DNA of 64,000 nt from assembly GCF_002192455.1 (NCBI RefSeq), contig NZ_CP021744.1, positions 1,550,001 to 1,614,000 of the forward strand. Reading direction: 5' to 3'. Positions 18,323-28,012 of the stretch are shown here, piece by piece. The notes beneath the pieces were generated by a model, which saw nothing but the letters and a program-made list of their open reading frames with translations, was not told the origin of the DNA and searched no databases. The first letter of the stretch is position 1; each line of letters begins with the position of its first letter. This DNA comes from Streptomyces albireticuli (lineage in GTDB: Bacteria > Actinomycetota > Actinomycetes > Streptomycetales > Streptomycetaceae). The position numbers were made by a program, and so were the translations under genes.

Positions 18323-19329
18323 CGCGTACCCCGCTTGGTGAAGTCGGCCAGGATCTTGGCGTCGTCCTTGGTGACGATCTGCGGGCCGGTGAGCACCGGG
18401 CGGCCGCCGCCGAGCATGTCGCGGTTGTAGCGGTAGAGCCACAGCAGGTCGACGGCCTCGTAGCCCTGGAGGTACGGGTCCTGGTCGACGGCGAAGCCGA
18501 GCTTGCCGGACTGGAGGGCTTCGGCGACCTTGGCGTTGAGGTCGAAGGTGTCGACCTCGGCCTTGCTGCCGGCCTGCTCGGCGGCCTTCACGGCGGTCGG
18601 CGCGAAGGGGGCGCCGAGGGTGACGACGGCGTCGATGTCCTTGTCGGACTGGAGCTTCGCCTCGATGGACGACTGCACGTTGGGCATGTTGGTGCCCTCG
18701 ACGTACAGGTTCTGGAGCTCGCCCTTGAAGGACTTCTTCACGCCCTCGCAGCGCTGCTCGTGACCGACGTTGCCCTGCTCGTGCAGGACGCAGACGGCCT
18801 TCTTCCGCCCGCGTTCGTTGAGCTGCTCGCCGACGGCCTCGCCCGCGATCACCTCGTCCTGGCCGATGTGGGTGAGCGCGCCGAACTCCTTGGACTTCTC
18901 GGAGCCCGAGTTCACGGTGATCACCGGGATGCCGGCCTTCTTCGCCTTCGCGATGACGTCCTTCATGGCGTCGGGCTTGGCGAGGGTGACGATCAGGCCG
19001 TCGACCTTCTGGTCGATCATGGCCTGGACGTTCTGGGCCTGCTTGTTGCCCTCCACGTCATGGGCGTAGAGGAACTTGATGTTGTCCTTGGCGGCCGCCT
19101 GCTTGGCACCGCTCTGGACGATGTCCCAGAAGGTGTCGCCATCGCCCGAGTGGGTGACCATCGCGAAGGTCCAGCGGGGCGTGTCCACCGCGGCGCGCCC
19201 CTGGGCCGCCTTGGCGGCCCGCTCCTCCGCGCGCTTGCCGCCCGTCGCGCTGCACCCCGCCAAGGAGGCGCCGAGCACCGCTGCCAGCACGGCGCTCACC
19301 GCACGTACGCCTGTCCGAAGCCTTGCCAC
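18319..19329 (-). CDS. Sugar ABC transporter substrate-binding lipoprotein
   Basis: The 336-residue protein has a lipoprotein signal (VLAAVLGASLAGCSATGG; lipobox LAGC near residue 26). It then has a periplasmic-binding-protein type 1 fold like RbsB: FAMVTHSGDGDTFWDIVQSG, MIDQKVDGLIVTLAKPDAMK, IPVITVNSGS. It is lipid-anchored outside the membrane and passes a sugar to the permease. The sugar is not evident; ribose, xylose or inositol-type ligands are all possible. It is first in the operon and so is probably the most directly controlled by the GntR regulator. Confidence 0.92.
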   Translation of the reverse strand: MARLRTGVRAVSAVLAAVLGASLAGCSATGGKRAEERAAKAAQGRAAVDTPRWTFAMVTHSGDGDTFWDIVQSGAKQAAAKDNIKFLYAHDVEGNKQAQNVQAMIDQKVDGLIVTLAKPDAMKDVIAKAKKAGIPVITVNSGSEKSKEFGALTHIGQDEVIAGEAVGEQLNERGRKKAVCVLHEQGNVGHEQRCEGVKKSFKGELQNLYVEGTNMPNVQSSIEAKLQSDKDIDAVVTLGAPFAPTAVKAAEQAGSKAEVDTFDLNAKVAEALQSGKLGFAVDQDPYLQGYEAVDLLWLYRYNRDMLGGGRPVLTGPQIVTKDDAKILADFTKRGTR

Positions 19330-19474
19330 GAGGAGTTGCCCTTCTCACTGTCTGTCACGGTGCGGCCGGACCCCGGTCCTGCGGGCCCAGCCGCCCAAGT
19401 ATCCGTCACCATCCGTCACCGCTGACCGCGGGGGCTTCCGGGGGTACCTCTCAGGGCTGCTGTATGTGGGTGGA

Positions 19475-19519
19475 TTTTTAGCGGCGTACACCACACCGGG
19501 TCAAGGCTTTGTCCGAACA
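19475..19519 (-). promoter_or_regulatory. Promoter and candidate GntR operator of the sugar ABC operon
   Basis: Read on the minus strand there is a -35 TTGACC and a -10 TAAAAA with an 18-bp spacer (19504-19475). Immediately upstream is TGTTCGGACA (19519-19510), which differs by one base from the perfect palindrome TGTCCGGACA found upstream of the regulator gene itself. This is a good candidate for the operator bound by the HutC/GntR protein at 19592. Confidence 0.6.
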
Positions 19520-19591
19520 TTCTGACGATCCATGCCCCGCCACGGAGGCCCGCCGGGCCCGTGGAGGCCGGGCGGGGCCCGCCCGGGGCGG

Positions 19592-20341
19592 CTACGGGCG
19601 GACCAGCAGCTGGAAGTCGAAGGAGTAGCGCGAGGCACGGTAGACGTGGGAGCCGAACTCCACGGCGCGCCCGGTGTCGTCGTACGTCGTCCGTTCCATG
19701 GTGAGCAGCGGCGCGCCTTCCGGCTCGGCCAGCAGCCCGCTCTCCGCGGCGGTCGCGGCCCGCGCCCCGACCGTCTGCCGGGCGCTGTGCAGCGTGATGC
19801 CGGCCGCGCGGATCAGCCGGTAGAGACCGGTCGCGGCCAGTCCGTCGTCGTCGAGGCCGAGGAGGCCGGCGGGGAGGTGGTTGCGCAGGTGGGCCATGGG
19901 TTCGCCATGGGCGAGCCGCAGCCGCTCGACGAGCACCACCTCGGTGCCCTCGGGCACGCCGAGGGCCGCGGCGACGCGCGCGGTGGCGGGCTCGGTGGTG
20001 TGCAGCAGGACCCGGGTGGCGGGCTGCTGGCCGGCCGCCTCCAGGTCGTCGTAGAGGCTGCTCAGCTCCAGCGGGCGCCTCACCTGGCTGTGCAGTACCT
20101 GGGTACCGACGCCACGGCGGCGCACGAGCAGCCCTTTGTCCACCAGCGACTGGATGGCCTGCCGGACGGTGGGCCGGGACAGCCCGAGCCGCGCGGCGAG
20201 GTCGATCTCGTTGCCGAGCAGGCTGCCGGGGGCGAGCCCGCCCTGCTCGATCGCCGCCTCGAGCTGCTGCGACAGCTGGTAATAGAGCGGTACGGGGCTG
20301 CTGCGGTCCAGGCTGAACTGGAGGGATCGGTGCGTCGACAC
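19592..20341 (-). CDS. GntR family regulator, HutC subfamily
   Basis: The 249-residue protein has an N-terminal winged helix (VPLYYQLSQQLEAAI, then LGLSRPTVRQAIQSLVDKGL, about 17-80) and a C-terminal UTRA ligand-binding domain (about 95-245, VVLVERLRLAHGEPMAHLRN, ERTTYDDTGRAVEFGSHVYR). It is transcribed in the same direction just upstream of the sugar importer operon and is probably its ligand-responsive repressor. Matching short palindromes precede both its own gene and the operon. Confidence 0.92.
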   Translation of the reverse strand: MSTHRSLQFSLDRSSPVPLYYQLSQQLEAAIEQGGLAPGSLLGNEIDLAARLGLSRPTVRQAIQSLVDKGLLVRRRGVGTQVLHSQVRRPLELSSLYDDLEAAGQQPATRVLLHTTEPATARVAAALGVPEGTEVVLVERLRLAHGEPMAHLRNHLPAGLLGLDDDGLAATGLYRLIRAAGITLHSARQTVGARAATAAESGLLAEPEGAPLLTMERTTYDDTGRAVEFGSHVYRASRYSFDFQLLVRP

Positions 20342-20391
20342 GGTGGGAGCGTAACCGCGGGACCGGATGACGGGAAGTTCGGAGGTCAGGT

Positions 20392-20401
20392 TGTCCGGAC
20401 A
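20392..20401. promoter_or_regulatory. Candidate autoregulatory operator of the GntR gene
   Basis: Perfect 10-bp palindrome TGTCCGGACA, 51 bp upstream of the GntR start. A near-identical site lies at the importer promoter (19510-19519). Confidence 0.5.
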
Positions 20402-20622
20402 TGCGTACTTCCCGGCGACGGGCTGACCGATACGGGTGACGAAGCCGTCAACTCCGCGCCTTGTGGCCGCGTCTTGTGCAATACAGATGACAGTGGCGAA
20501 GTCCTACAGAATCCCGATCATTCCTACGGAATCTTCTCGATCGTTTACGTACCCGCCCATGTCAGATGAGTTCCGGGCACCACGGGTGCCGTGCGGGAAG
20601 GGCCGGGGGGAAGGGCGAGGCC

Positions 20623-21252
20623 GTGGAGGAGCTGGCTCTGGGAGTGGCACTGGGCTTCAGCGCGGGGATCAGCCCGGGTCCCCTGCTCGCGCTGGTGCTG
20701 TCCGGGACGCTGCGCGGCGGGCTCGGCGTCGGGCTGCGGGTGGCCGCGGTGCCGCTGCTCACCGACCTGCCGGTGATCGTCCTCGCGGTGACCGTGCTGG
20801 CCGTGCTGCCGGAGTGGGCGATCGCCGTCGGCGGGGTGCTGGGCGGCCTCTTCCTGGCCTGGCTGGCCGTGGCGACGCTGCGCGAGGCGCGGACGGCCGA
20901 GGTGCCGGCGGCGCGGGACGCCGGGGAGGTGCGGGCGGCGGGGCGGCGGACGCTGTGGCAGGGCGCCCTGGTGAATCTGCTCAGCCCGCACCCGTGGATG
21001 TTCTGGCTCACGACCGGGGCACCGCTGCTGGTGGCGGCCTGGCGGCACGGCCCGCCCGGGGCCGGCGGCTTCCTCTTCGGCTTCTACGCCCTGCTGGTCG
21101 GCAGCAAGGCCGCGCTCGCCGTGATGGTGGCCCGCGCCCGCCACCGGATCGGCACCCGGGGCTACCGCCTGCTGCTCGGCGGCTCGGGGGTACTGCTGCT
21201 GGCGGCCTCCGGGGTACTGCTGGTGGAATTCGGCTCCGCGCTGACGGCGTAG
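20623..21252 (+). CDS. LysE family amino-acid exporter
   Basis: A GTG start preceded by GGGGGGAAGGGCGAG gives a 209-residue protein starting VEELALGVALGFSAGISPGP. This matches the conserved LysE/RhtB N-terminus with the GISPGP motif in the first helix. About six membrane helices follow, with NLLSPHPWMFWL in the middle, also typical. It would export an amino acid or small metabolite. An ATG 57 bp upstream is in frame but would place a charged tail before helix 1. It is divergent from the GntR gene; no functional link is visible. Confidence 0.85.
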   Translation: MEELALGVALGFSAGISPGPLLALVLSGTLRGGLGVGLRVAAVPLLTDLPVIVLAVTVLAVLPEWAIAVGGVLGGLFLAWLAVATLREARTAEVPAARDAGEVRAAGRRTLWQGALVNLLSPHPWMFWLTTGAPLLVAAWRHGPPGAGGFLFGFYALLVGSKAALAVMVARARHRIGTRGYRLLLGGSGVLLLAASGVLLVEFGSALTA

Positions 21253-21378
21253 TTCTCCTGGTCCCGATGCCTGTCCGGTACCGACACGATCGAGCGACTT
21301 TGACCGTAAAGCTCAACCTCGGTCCCGGTCTGGCTCGTTTTTGTGTTTACCAGACACAGTGACTGGGGGACCCGAGCC

Positions 21379-22092
21379 ATGAGCCACGGATACGGACACC
21401 ACGACCCCGCGAGCGGCCGCCCCGCGGCCGACCTCTCCCGCATCCGGCTGTACGACGAGCCGGACGCCACCTCCCACGACCGTCTCCGCCCCGTGCGCGA
21501 CTGGGTCCGCGACCACGTCGCCCGGCCCCACCCGGACCTCGGCCGCAAGGGCGCCGTCTGCCCCTTCGTGCCGCTCTCCCAGCGCCTGGGCCTGATCCGC
21601 TACGCCCTGGCCGAGCCCGCCGTGACCGACGAGGCCGGGATGGACGCGGCGGTCGCCGCGCTCAAGGCGCACTGGCTGGCCATGGAGCCGCGCGGCGGCC
21701 AGCACACCATCGACAAGACGATCGTCCTCGTCCTGCCGGGGGCGGCGGCGGAGACCGTCGTCCGGGTGCACGACCGGGCGAAGCCCGAGTTCGTGGCCGA
21801 CGGGATGATGCTCGGCGAGTTCTTCCCCGGGCACCCCGGGCCGGGCCTGCACAACCCCGATTTCCGGCCGCTGCACTGCGACACCCCGCTGCTCGTCGCG
21901 CGCAGCATGGTCACCAACGACCTGCCGTTCCTCACCGAGCGCCGCTATCCGCCGGCCCGGCGCGCCGGCTTCGTGGAGTCCTTCCTGGAGCACCAGCGGT
22001 CGGCGAACCCGGACACCAGGGCCCGCGCCCGGGAGGAGCTCGCCCGGGCCCGCACGGAGCTGGGGCGGCCCGAGCCCCCGCCGCCGGACTGA
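21379..22092 (+). CDS. DUF6875-like cytosolic protein of unknown function
   Basis: The 237-residue soluble protein starts MSHGYGHHDPASGRPA after GGGGGACCCGAG. It contains a KGAVCPFVPLSQR motif, GGQHTIDKTIVLVLPG, and HPGPGLHNPDFRPLHCDTPLL, which I associate with the DUF6875 family. No function can be stated. It converges on the P450 gene with a 22-bp gap. Confidence 0.6.
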   Translation: MSHGYGHHDPASGRPAADLSRIRLYDEPDATSHDRLRPVRDWVRDHVARPHPDLGRKGAVCPFVPLSQRLGLIRYALAEPAVTDEAGMDAAVAALKAHWLAMEPRGGQHTIDKTIVLVLPGAAAETVVRVHDRAKPEFVADGMMLGEFFPGHPGPGLHNPDFRPLHCDTPLLVARSMVTNDLPFLTERRYPPARRAGFVESFLEHQRSANPDTRARAREELARARTELGRPEPPPPD

Positions 22093-22114
22093 GCGGGCGG
22101 CCCGGCCCACGGGG

Positions 22115-23317
22115 TCAGAAGCGGATCGGCAGCCGGTGCGGGCCGCGGATGAACAGGCCGTCGCGCCAGGGCAGGGCGTCCGGGTGGGCGTCCAGGGCGA
22201 GGTCCGGGCAGCGCTCCAGGACGGTCCGGAGCGCGGTCCTGGCCTCCAGGCGGGCCAGCGGCGCGCCCAGGCAGTAGTGGATGCCGTGGCCGAAGGTGAC
22301 GTGCCCGCGCGCGTCGCGGCGGATGTCGAAGCGACCGGGGTCGCCGAAGCGGGCGGGGTCGCGGTTGGCGTCGGAGATGACGGGCAGGACGAGCTCGCCG
22401 CCGCCTGGTATCACCGTGCCGCCGATCTCGACGGGCTCCGTGGTGAAGCGGTACGTCGGGGTCTCCAGCGGGCCCTCGTAGCGCAGCGTCTCCTCCACGG
22501 CGCCGTCCAGCAGCCCCGGGTCGGCGCGCAGGGCCGCCAGCTGCTCGGGGTGCGTGAGCAGGGTGAGGACGGCGTTGGTGATGAGGTTGCCCGTCGTCTC
22601 ATGGCCCGCGACGAGCAGGATCCAGGCCGTGCCGAGGAGCTCCTCGGGCGAGAGCCGGTCGCCGTCCTCGTCCGTGGCCCGGACCAGGTCGCTCAGCAGG
22701 TCGTCGCCGGGGTGCGCCCGCTTGGCCGCGACCAGTTCCTCCAGATAGGCGTGCATCGCGCCGGCGGCCACGGCCTTCTCGGCGGCCGGCGCGGATCCGA
22801 CGGCGGTGTTCGACCAGTCGCGGAAGGACTCGCGGTCCAGGGACGGCACGCCGAGCAGCTCGCAGATGACGCCCATGGGCAGCGGGAAGGACAGCGCGTC
22901 GACGAGGTCGGCGCGGCGGTCCGGCGCGGCCAGCATGGCGTCCAGCAGGCCGTCGGTCAGCTCCTGGACCCGGGGCGCCAGGGCGTCGACCCGCTTCGGG
23001 GTGAACTCCTTGGCGACGAGCTTGCGCAGCCGGGTGTGGTCCGGCGGGTCGAGGGTGAGCATGTGCGGGCCCGAGGCCACGGTCCTCAGCCCGAGCGACG
23101 GTGACACGCTCCGCCAGTCCTTCGACAGGCGGGGGTCGCTCAGCGCGGCCCGCGCCTCCTCGTAGCCGACGACGAGCCAGGCGACGGAGCCCTCCGGCAT
23201 CCGTACGTGGTGCACCGGCCCGCGCTCCCGCAGCCCGGCGTAGACCGGGTGCGGATCCCTGGCGAACGCGTCCCCCAACGCGGCCAGATCGACGGTTCCG
23301 CTCGTGTGCGCCCCCAT
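22115..23317 (-). CDS. Cytochrome P450, CYP107-like
   Basis: The 400-residue soluble bacterial P450 has the I-helix motif AGHETTGN, the K-helix ExxR in VEETLRYEG, and the heme loop FGHGIHYCLGAPLARLE with the Cys thiolate near 348. Length and motifs match actinobacterial CYP107-type enzymes that hydroxylate or epoxidise small molecules. No ferredoxin gene is adjacent. Whether it serves a biosynthetic pathway cannot be told from its neighbours. Confidence 0.93.
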   Translation of the reverse strand: MGAHTSGTVDLAALGDAFARDPHPVYAGLRERGPVHHVRMPEGSVAWLVVGYEEARAALSDPRLSKDWRSVSPSLGLRTVASGPHMLTLDPPDHTRLRKLVAKEFTPKRVDALAPRVQELTDGLLDAMLAAPDRRADLVDALSFPLPMGVICELLGVPSLDRESFRDWSNTAVGSAPAAEKAVAAGAMHAYLEELVAAKRAHPGDDLLSDLVRATDEDGDRLSPEELLGTAWILLVAGHETTGNLITNAVLTLLTHPEQLAALRADPGLLDGAVEETLRYEGPLETPTYRFTTEPVEIGGTVIPGGGELVLPVISDANRDPARFGDPGRFDIRRDARGHVTFGHGIHYCLGAPLARLEARTALRTVLERCPDLALDAHPDALPWRDGLFIRGPHRLPIRF

Positions 23318-23419
23318 GGCTCCCCCTCGCTCCGGAAGATCGTCCCCGGCGGGGCGGGCGCCCTCAAGAGCGATTTCAGGACACCTGTCCGATTGCCGCC
23401 CGGTGCGGTCGCCGCTCCC

Positions 23420-25149
<1,730 letters not shown>

Positions 25150-25167
25150 CCGGCCATGGAAGCGGAA

Positions 25168-25200
25168 GGTCCCGCCGCCGTGGTGGACGGCGGCGGGACC
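25168..25200 (-). terminator. Strong hairpin after the RNase gene
   Basis: A 14-bp perfect inverted repeat GGTCCCGCCGCCGT with a 5-nt loop lies between the RNase stop and the start of the beta-helix gene. Confidence 0.7.
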
Positions 25201-25259
25201 TTCACCCGTCGGTGTGCGGATCGCCCGGCGGATGGTTCAGCCGGGCGGGAACGGGCGGT

Positions 25260-25706
25260 TCAGCAGGTGAAGTCGACCAGGTCGAAGGTCTCGTAGTGGT
25301 CGCCGGTGTAGTAGTCCTCGTGGGTCTGCTTCCCGGTGACGATCCGCCGGGCGCCGCGGTCCGGCGAGCCCGGGGTCTTGACCGTGTACTCGTGGTAGTA
25401 GCCGGAGGTCTGCTTCGGCAGGACGCCCTCGCGGTTGGAGAAGACGGTGCCGTCCTTCGGGTACGGGAAGGGGCCGCCGGCGTCGATCAGCCGGATGGTG
25501 TCGTGGGCCTGCGAGGGCAGGTCCGAGTAACAGATGTCGCCGACGATCTTCATGGTGACCGGTGCGGCCGTGACGGCGGCCGGGGCCTGCGGGGTGGCGG
25601 CCAGCGCGGGTCCGCCGAGGAGCAGGGCGGAGACGAGGGCGGCGGCCAGCGCGCCGGTCCGGGCGAAACGGCGGGAGGGGGGTGTCATGTTCATGCACAA
25701 CAGCAT
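25260..25706 (-). CDS. Secreted guanyl-specific ribonuclease, RNase Sa/barnase family
   Basis: The 148-residue precursor has a signal peptide (ALAAALVSALLLGGPALAA) and a mature domain of about 96 residues closely like RNase Sa. It retains ICYSDLPSQAHDTI, GPFPYPKDGTVFSNRE, YYHEYTV (catalytic Glu), RRIVTGK (catalytic Arg) and YYTGDHYETF (catalytic His), and ends DFTC. The two Cys expected to form the disulfide are present. It cleaves RNA after G outside the cell. No barstar-like inhibitor gene is adjacent. A start at the internal ATG (25694, MNMTPPS) is equally likely; neither has a clear ribosome site. Confidence 0.92.
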   Translation of the reverse strand: MLLCMNMTPPSRRFARTGALAAALVSALLLGGPALAATPQAPAAVTAAPVTMKIVGDICYSDLPSQAHDTIRLIDAGGPFPYPKDGTVFSNREGVLPKQTSGYYHEYTVKTPGSPDRGARRIVTGKQTHEDYYTGDHYETFDLVDFTC

Positions 25707-25833
25707 GACGCGCGTAGCTACCGGTGAGTCAAGATCGAACAGGCGATGTTTCCGGGAGATTCACCGGGGCCGGGCAGCCGTTCACCCGGAATCGACCATT
25801 CGCCCGGGACGTGACGGGGACCGGCCGGGGCGG

Positions 25834-25868
25834 TTTTGCCTCAGAGGCAAAACTTTTGCCTCTGAGGT
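25834..25868. promoter_or_regulatory. Palindromic operator upstream of the XRE-cupin gene
   Basis: A perfect 19-bp palindrome TTTTGCCTCAGAGGCAAAA is followed after one base by a second, shorter site TTTTGCCTCTGAGG. It lies 22-57 bp before the regulator start, where it would overlap the promoter. This is very likely the regulator's own binding site. Confidence 0.75.
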
Positions 25869-25890
25869 ACGGCGGGTCTATACCGGAACC

Positions 25891-26532
25891 ATGAGCCAGA
25901 GCACCCCGGCCCCACCGGACGACGGCCCCGGAGAGGACCTGCCGACCGTCGCGCCCCGCCTGCGCGACCTGCGCCGACGCAGCGGCCTGACCCTGGAGGC
26001 CGCGGCCGGGCGGGTGGGCCTGTCGCCCGCCCACCTGTCGCGGCTGGAGACCGGCCGCCGCACCCCGTCGCTGCCGATGCTGCTGGCGCTGGCGCGTACG
26101 TACGGAACGACGGTATCCGACCTCCTGGGCGAGGCGATCCCGGAGCGGGACCCGATCGTGCGGCGCGACCGGATGGAGCCGCAGCAGGCGGGCGGCTGGA
26201 CCTACTGGCGGGCGGGCGGCTCCGGGCGCGCCATGCAGGCCCTGCGGCTGCATGTGCCGCCGGGCGGGGGCGGCCAGGCGGAGCTGGTGCGCGTGCACCC
26301 CGGCGAGGAGTGGCTCTACGTCACCTCCGGCCGGCTGCGGCTGACGCTCGGCGAGTCCACGCACCTGCTGGACGAGGGCGACGCCGCGCACTTCGACTCG
26401 CTGACCCCGCACCGCATCGCGGCCGCCTCGCCCGGCGGGGCGGACCTGCTGTTCATGCACACGCTGATGCAGAGCGCCGCGACCGAGCTGTGTCTCGGGG
26501 GCGCGACGCCGACCCGGAGGGGAATGCCATGA
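25891..26532 (+). CDS. XRE-family regulator with C-terminal cupin domain
   Basis: The 213-residue protein has an N-terminal helix-turn-helix (LRDLRRRSGLTLEAAAGRVGLSPAHLSRLE region, about 24-75, ending TPSLPMLLALARTYG) and a C-terminal cupin_2 barrel (about 115-195, VRVHPGEEWLYVTSGRLRL, DEGDAAHFDSLTPHRI). Such proteins are small-molecule-responsive regulators, often self-controlled. The ATG chosen follows the palindromic operator; in-frame extension upstream would run through it. Its stop overlaps the start of a tiny membrane-protein gene (ATGA), implying co-translation. Confidence 0.9.
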   Translation: MSQSTPAPPDDGPGEDLPTVAPRLRDLRRRSGLTLEAAAGRVGLSPAHLSRLETGRRTPSLPMLLALARTYGTTVSDLLGEAIPERDPIVRRDRMEPQQAGGWTYWRAGGSGRAMQALRLHVPPGGGGQAELVRVHPGEEWLYVTSGRLRLTLGESTHLLDEGDAAHFDSLTPHRIAAASPGGADLLFMHTLMQSAATELCLGGATPTRRGMP

Positions 26533-26702
26533 CACCGGCCGACGGACACCTGGACGGACACACCGCGGAGCCGGCCGTCCGGCACATGAACGAGGAGGAC
26601 CGGGCCCCGATGGGCATGACGGTCCGCGTGATCATCTACCTCGTGGCCGTGCACTTCTTCGCGGCCTTCCTCTTCCTCCTCTTCTTTCTCGCCGGAGGGT
26701 GA
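26529..26702 (+). CDS. Small single-pass membrane protein, DUF6126-like
   Basis: The 57-residue protein has a charged N-terminus (NEEDRAPMGMTVRV) and one Phe/Leu-rich membrane helix (FFAAFLFLLFFLAGG) at the C-terminus. It overlaps the XRE-cupin stop by 4 bp and so is expressed with it. The pairing of a cupin-type XRE regulator with a tiny membrane protein recurs in Streptomyces, where I recall the DUF6126 label. Function unknown. Confidence 0.75.
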   Translation: MTPADGHLDGHTAEPAVRHMNEEDRAPMGMTVRVIIYLVAVHFFAAFLFLLFFLAGG

Positions 26703-26799
26703 GCTTCTTTCTCGCCGGGGGGTGAGCGCCCGGCGCGCGGTTCTGAAAGGCTGAGCCGGGGGGGAACGGCCCCCGGCCCGGACACCGGAAGGCGGATCG

Positions 26800-27453
26800 A
26801 TGACGCGCACGGCCCAGGACGTACTGACGGAAGCGGCACGGGAGCTCGCGCCCGCGAAGAACATGACCGTCGAGCGGATCGCGGCGGGAGAGGCGCCCGT
26901 GGAGGTCCTCGCGGCCCTCGCGCTGGAACAGCACCACGTCATCGTCGGCGACCGCCGCAGCTTCGCCCACCTCGCCGGGCGGGCCGCGCCCGTCCCGGCC
27001 GTCGCCGCGTTCTTCGAGACCCTCGCGCGGGGCGAGGACTCGGCCCTGGGCCACCTCGGCGCGCTGGCCCGCGCCTGCGGGCTGGACGAGGCGGCCGTGC
27101 GGGAGTACGAGCCGCGGGCCGGCTGCCAGGCCTATCCGTCGTACGTGGCCTGGCTCGCGCTCGGCGCCGAGCCCGTGGACGTGGTGGTCGCCCTGTCGGC
27201 CAACTTCGCGGCGTGGTCGTCCTATTGCGCCACGGTCGGCCGGGCGCTGCGCGAGAAGTACGGCTTCGACGACGCGGCGTGCGCGTTCTTCGACCTCTTC
27301 GCCGAGCAGAAGCCGGGCGCGTCGGACGCGGTCCTGGCCGCGGTGTCGGCGGGGCTGGCGGCGGGCCGGCTGTCCGAGCCGTCGGCGCGGCGCTACGGGC
27401 GGCTGCTCCAGGACTACGAGTCGATGTTCTGGGATTCGCTCGCTGTACGGTGA
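26800..27453 (+). CDS. TenA/PqqC-like helical protein
   Basis: The 217-residue all-helical protein contains APAKNMTVERIAAGEAPVEV, LEQHHVIVGDRRSFAHLA and SANFAAWSSYCATVGRALRE. The spacing recalls the TenA/thiaminase II and PqqC heme-oxygenase-like fold. Streptomyces homologues are often called TenA-family regulators, but no DNA-binding domain is visible. A thiamine-salvage or unrelated role is possible. A GNAT gene follows after 4 bp, which suggests co-transcription. Confidence 0.65.
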   Translation: MTRTAQDVLTEAARELAPAKNMTVERIAAGEAPVEVLAALALEQHHVIVGDRRSFAHLAGRAAPVPAVAAFFETLARGEDSALGHLGALARACGLDEAAVREYEPRAGCQAYPSYVAWLALGAEPVDVVVALSANFAAWSSYCATVGRALREKYGFDDAACAFFDLFAEQKPGASDAVLAAVSAGLAAGRLSEPSARRYGRLLQDYESMFWDSLAVR

Positions 27454-27457
27454 AGGC

Positions 27458-28012
27458 ATGTCGTACAGCGACCGGCCCGAAATGGCCTACCGACCCGCGC
27501 TTCCCCGGGACTTCGAGGACATCGAGGCCCTCGACAACTCCTTCACGACCGACTCCGTCCTCGAAGTGACGGCCACGGAGGAGGGCTTCCGCCTCCGCGC
27601 CGTGCCGGTCGACCCTCCGCTGCGGAAGGTCTACCCGGCCGAGGACGAGGGGGTGGAGGGGCTCGGCGGGGACGACGAGGCCCGGGCGGTCGTCGCGTAC
27701 GACGCCGGGGGCCTGTGCGGCGCCGTCACGTTCGCCCACTCCGCCTGGAACCGCCGGCTGCTGATCTCCGACGTCCGGGTGGCGCCGCACCGGCGTGGCC
27801 AGGGCGTCGGATCCGCCCTGATGGAGCGCGCCCTCGGCCAGGGCCGGGAACTGGGGGCGCGCACCGCCTGGTTGGAGGTCACCAACGTCAACGCCCCGGC
27901 CGTGCGCGCGTACCGGCGGATGGGCTTCGCGCTGTGCGGTCTGGACACCACGCTCTACACGGGGACGGCGTCGGAGGGTGAGATCGCCCTGTTCATGAGC
28001 CGCCCTCTGTGA
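27458..28012 (+). CDS. GNAT acetyltransferase, streptothricin acetyltransferase-like
   Basis: The 184-residue protein has the GNAT acetyl-CoA loop VRVAPHRRGQGVGSALMERA (about 106-125) and ARTAWLEVTNVNAPAVRAYR, then GFALCGLDTTLY. The N-terminal part (DNSFTTDSVLEV, GFRLRAVPVDPPLRKVYP) resembles streptothricin acetyltransferases, which inactivate streptothricin by acetylating its beta-lysine chain. Substrate identity is inference; other amine acceptors are possible. Its 3' end overlaps the convergent allantoicase gene by 20 bp. Confidence 0.8.
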   Translation: MSYSDRPEMAYRPALPRDFEDIEALDNSFTTDSVLEVTATEEGFRLRAVPVDPPLRKVYPAEDEGVEGLGGDDEARAVVAYDAGGLCGAVTFAHSAWNRRLLISDVRVAPHRRGQGVGSALMERALGQGRELGARTAWLEVTNVNAPAVRAYRRMGFALCGLDTTLYTGTASEGEIALFMSRPL

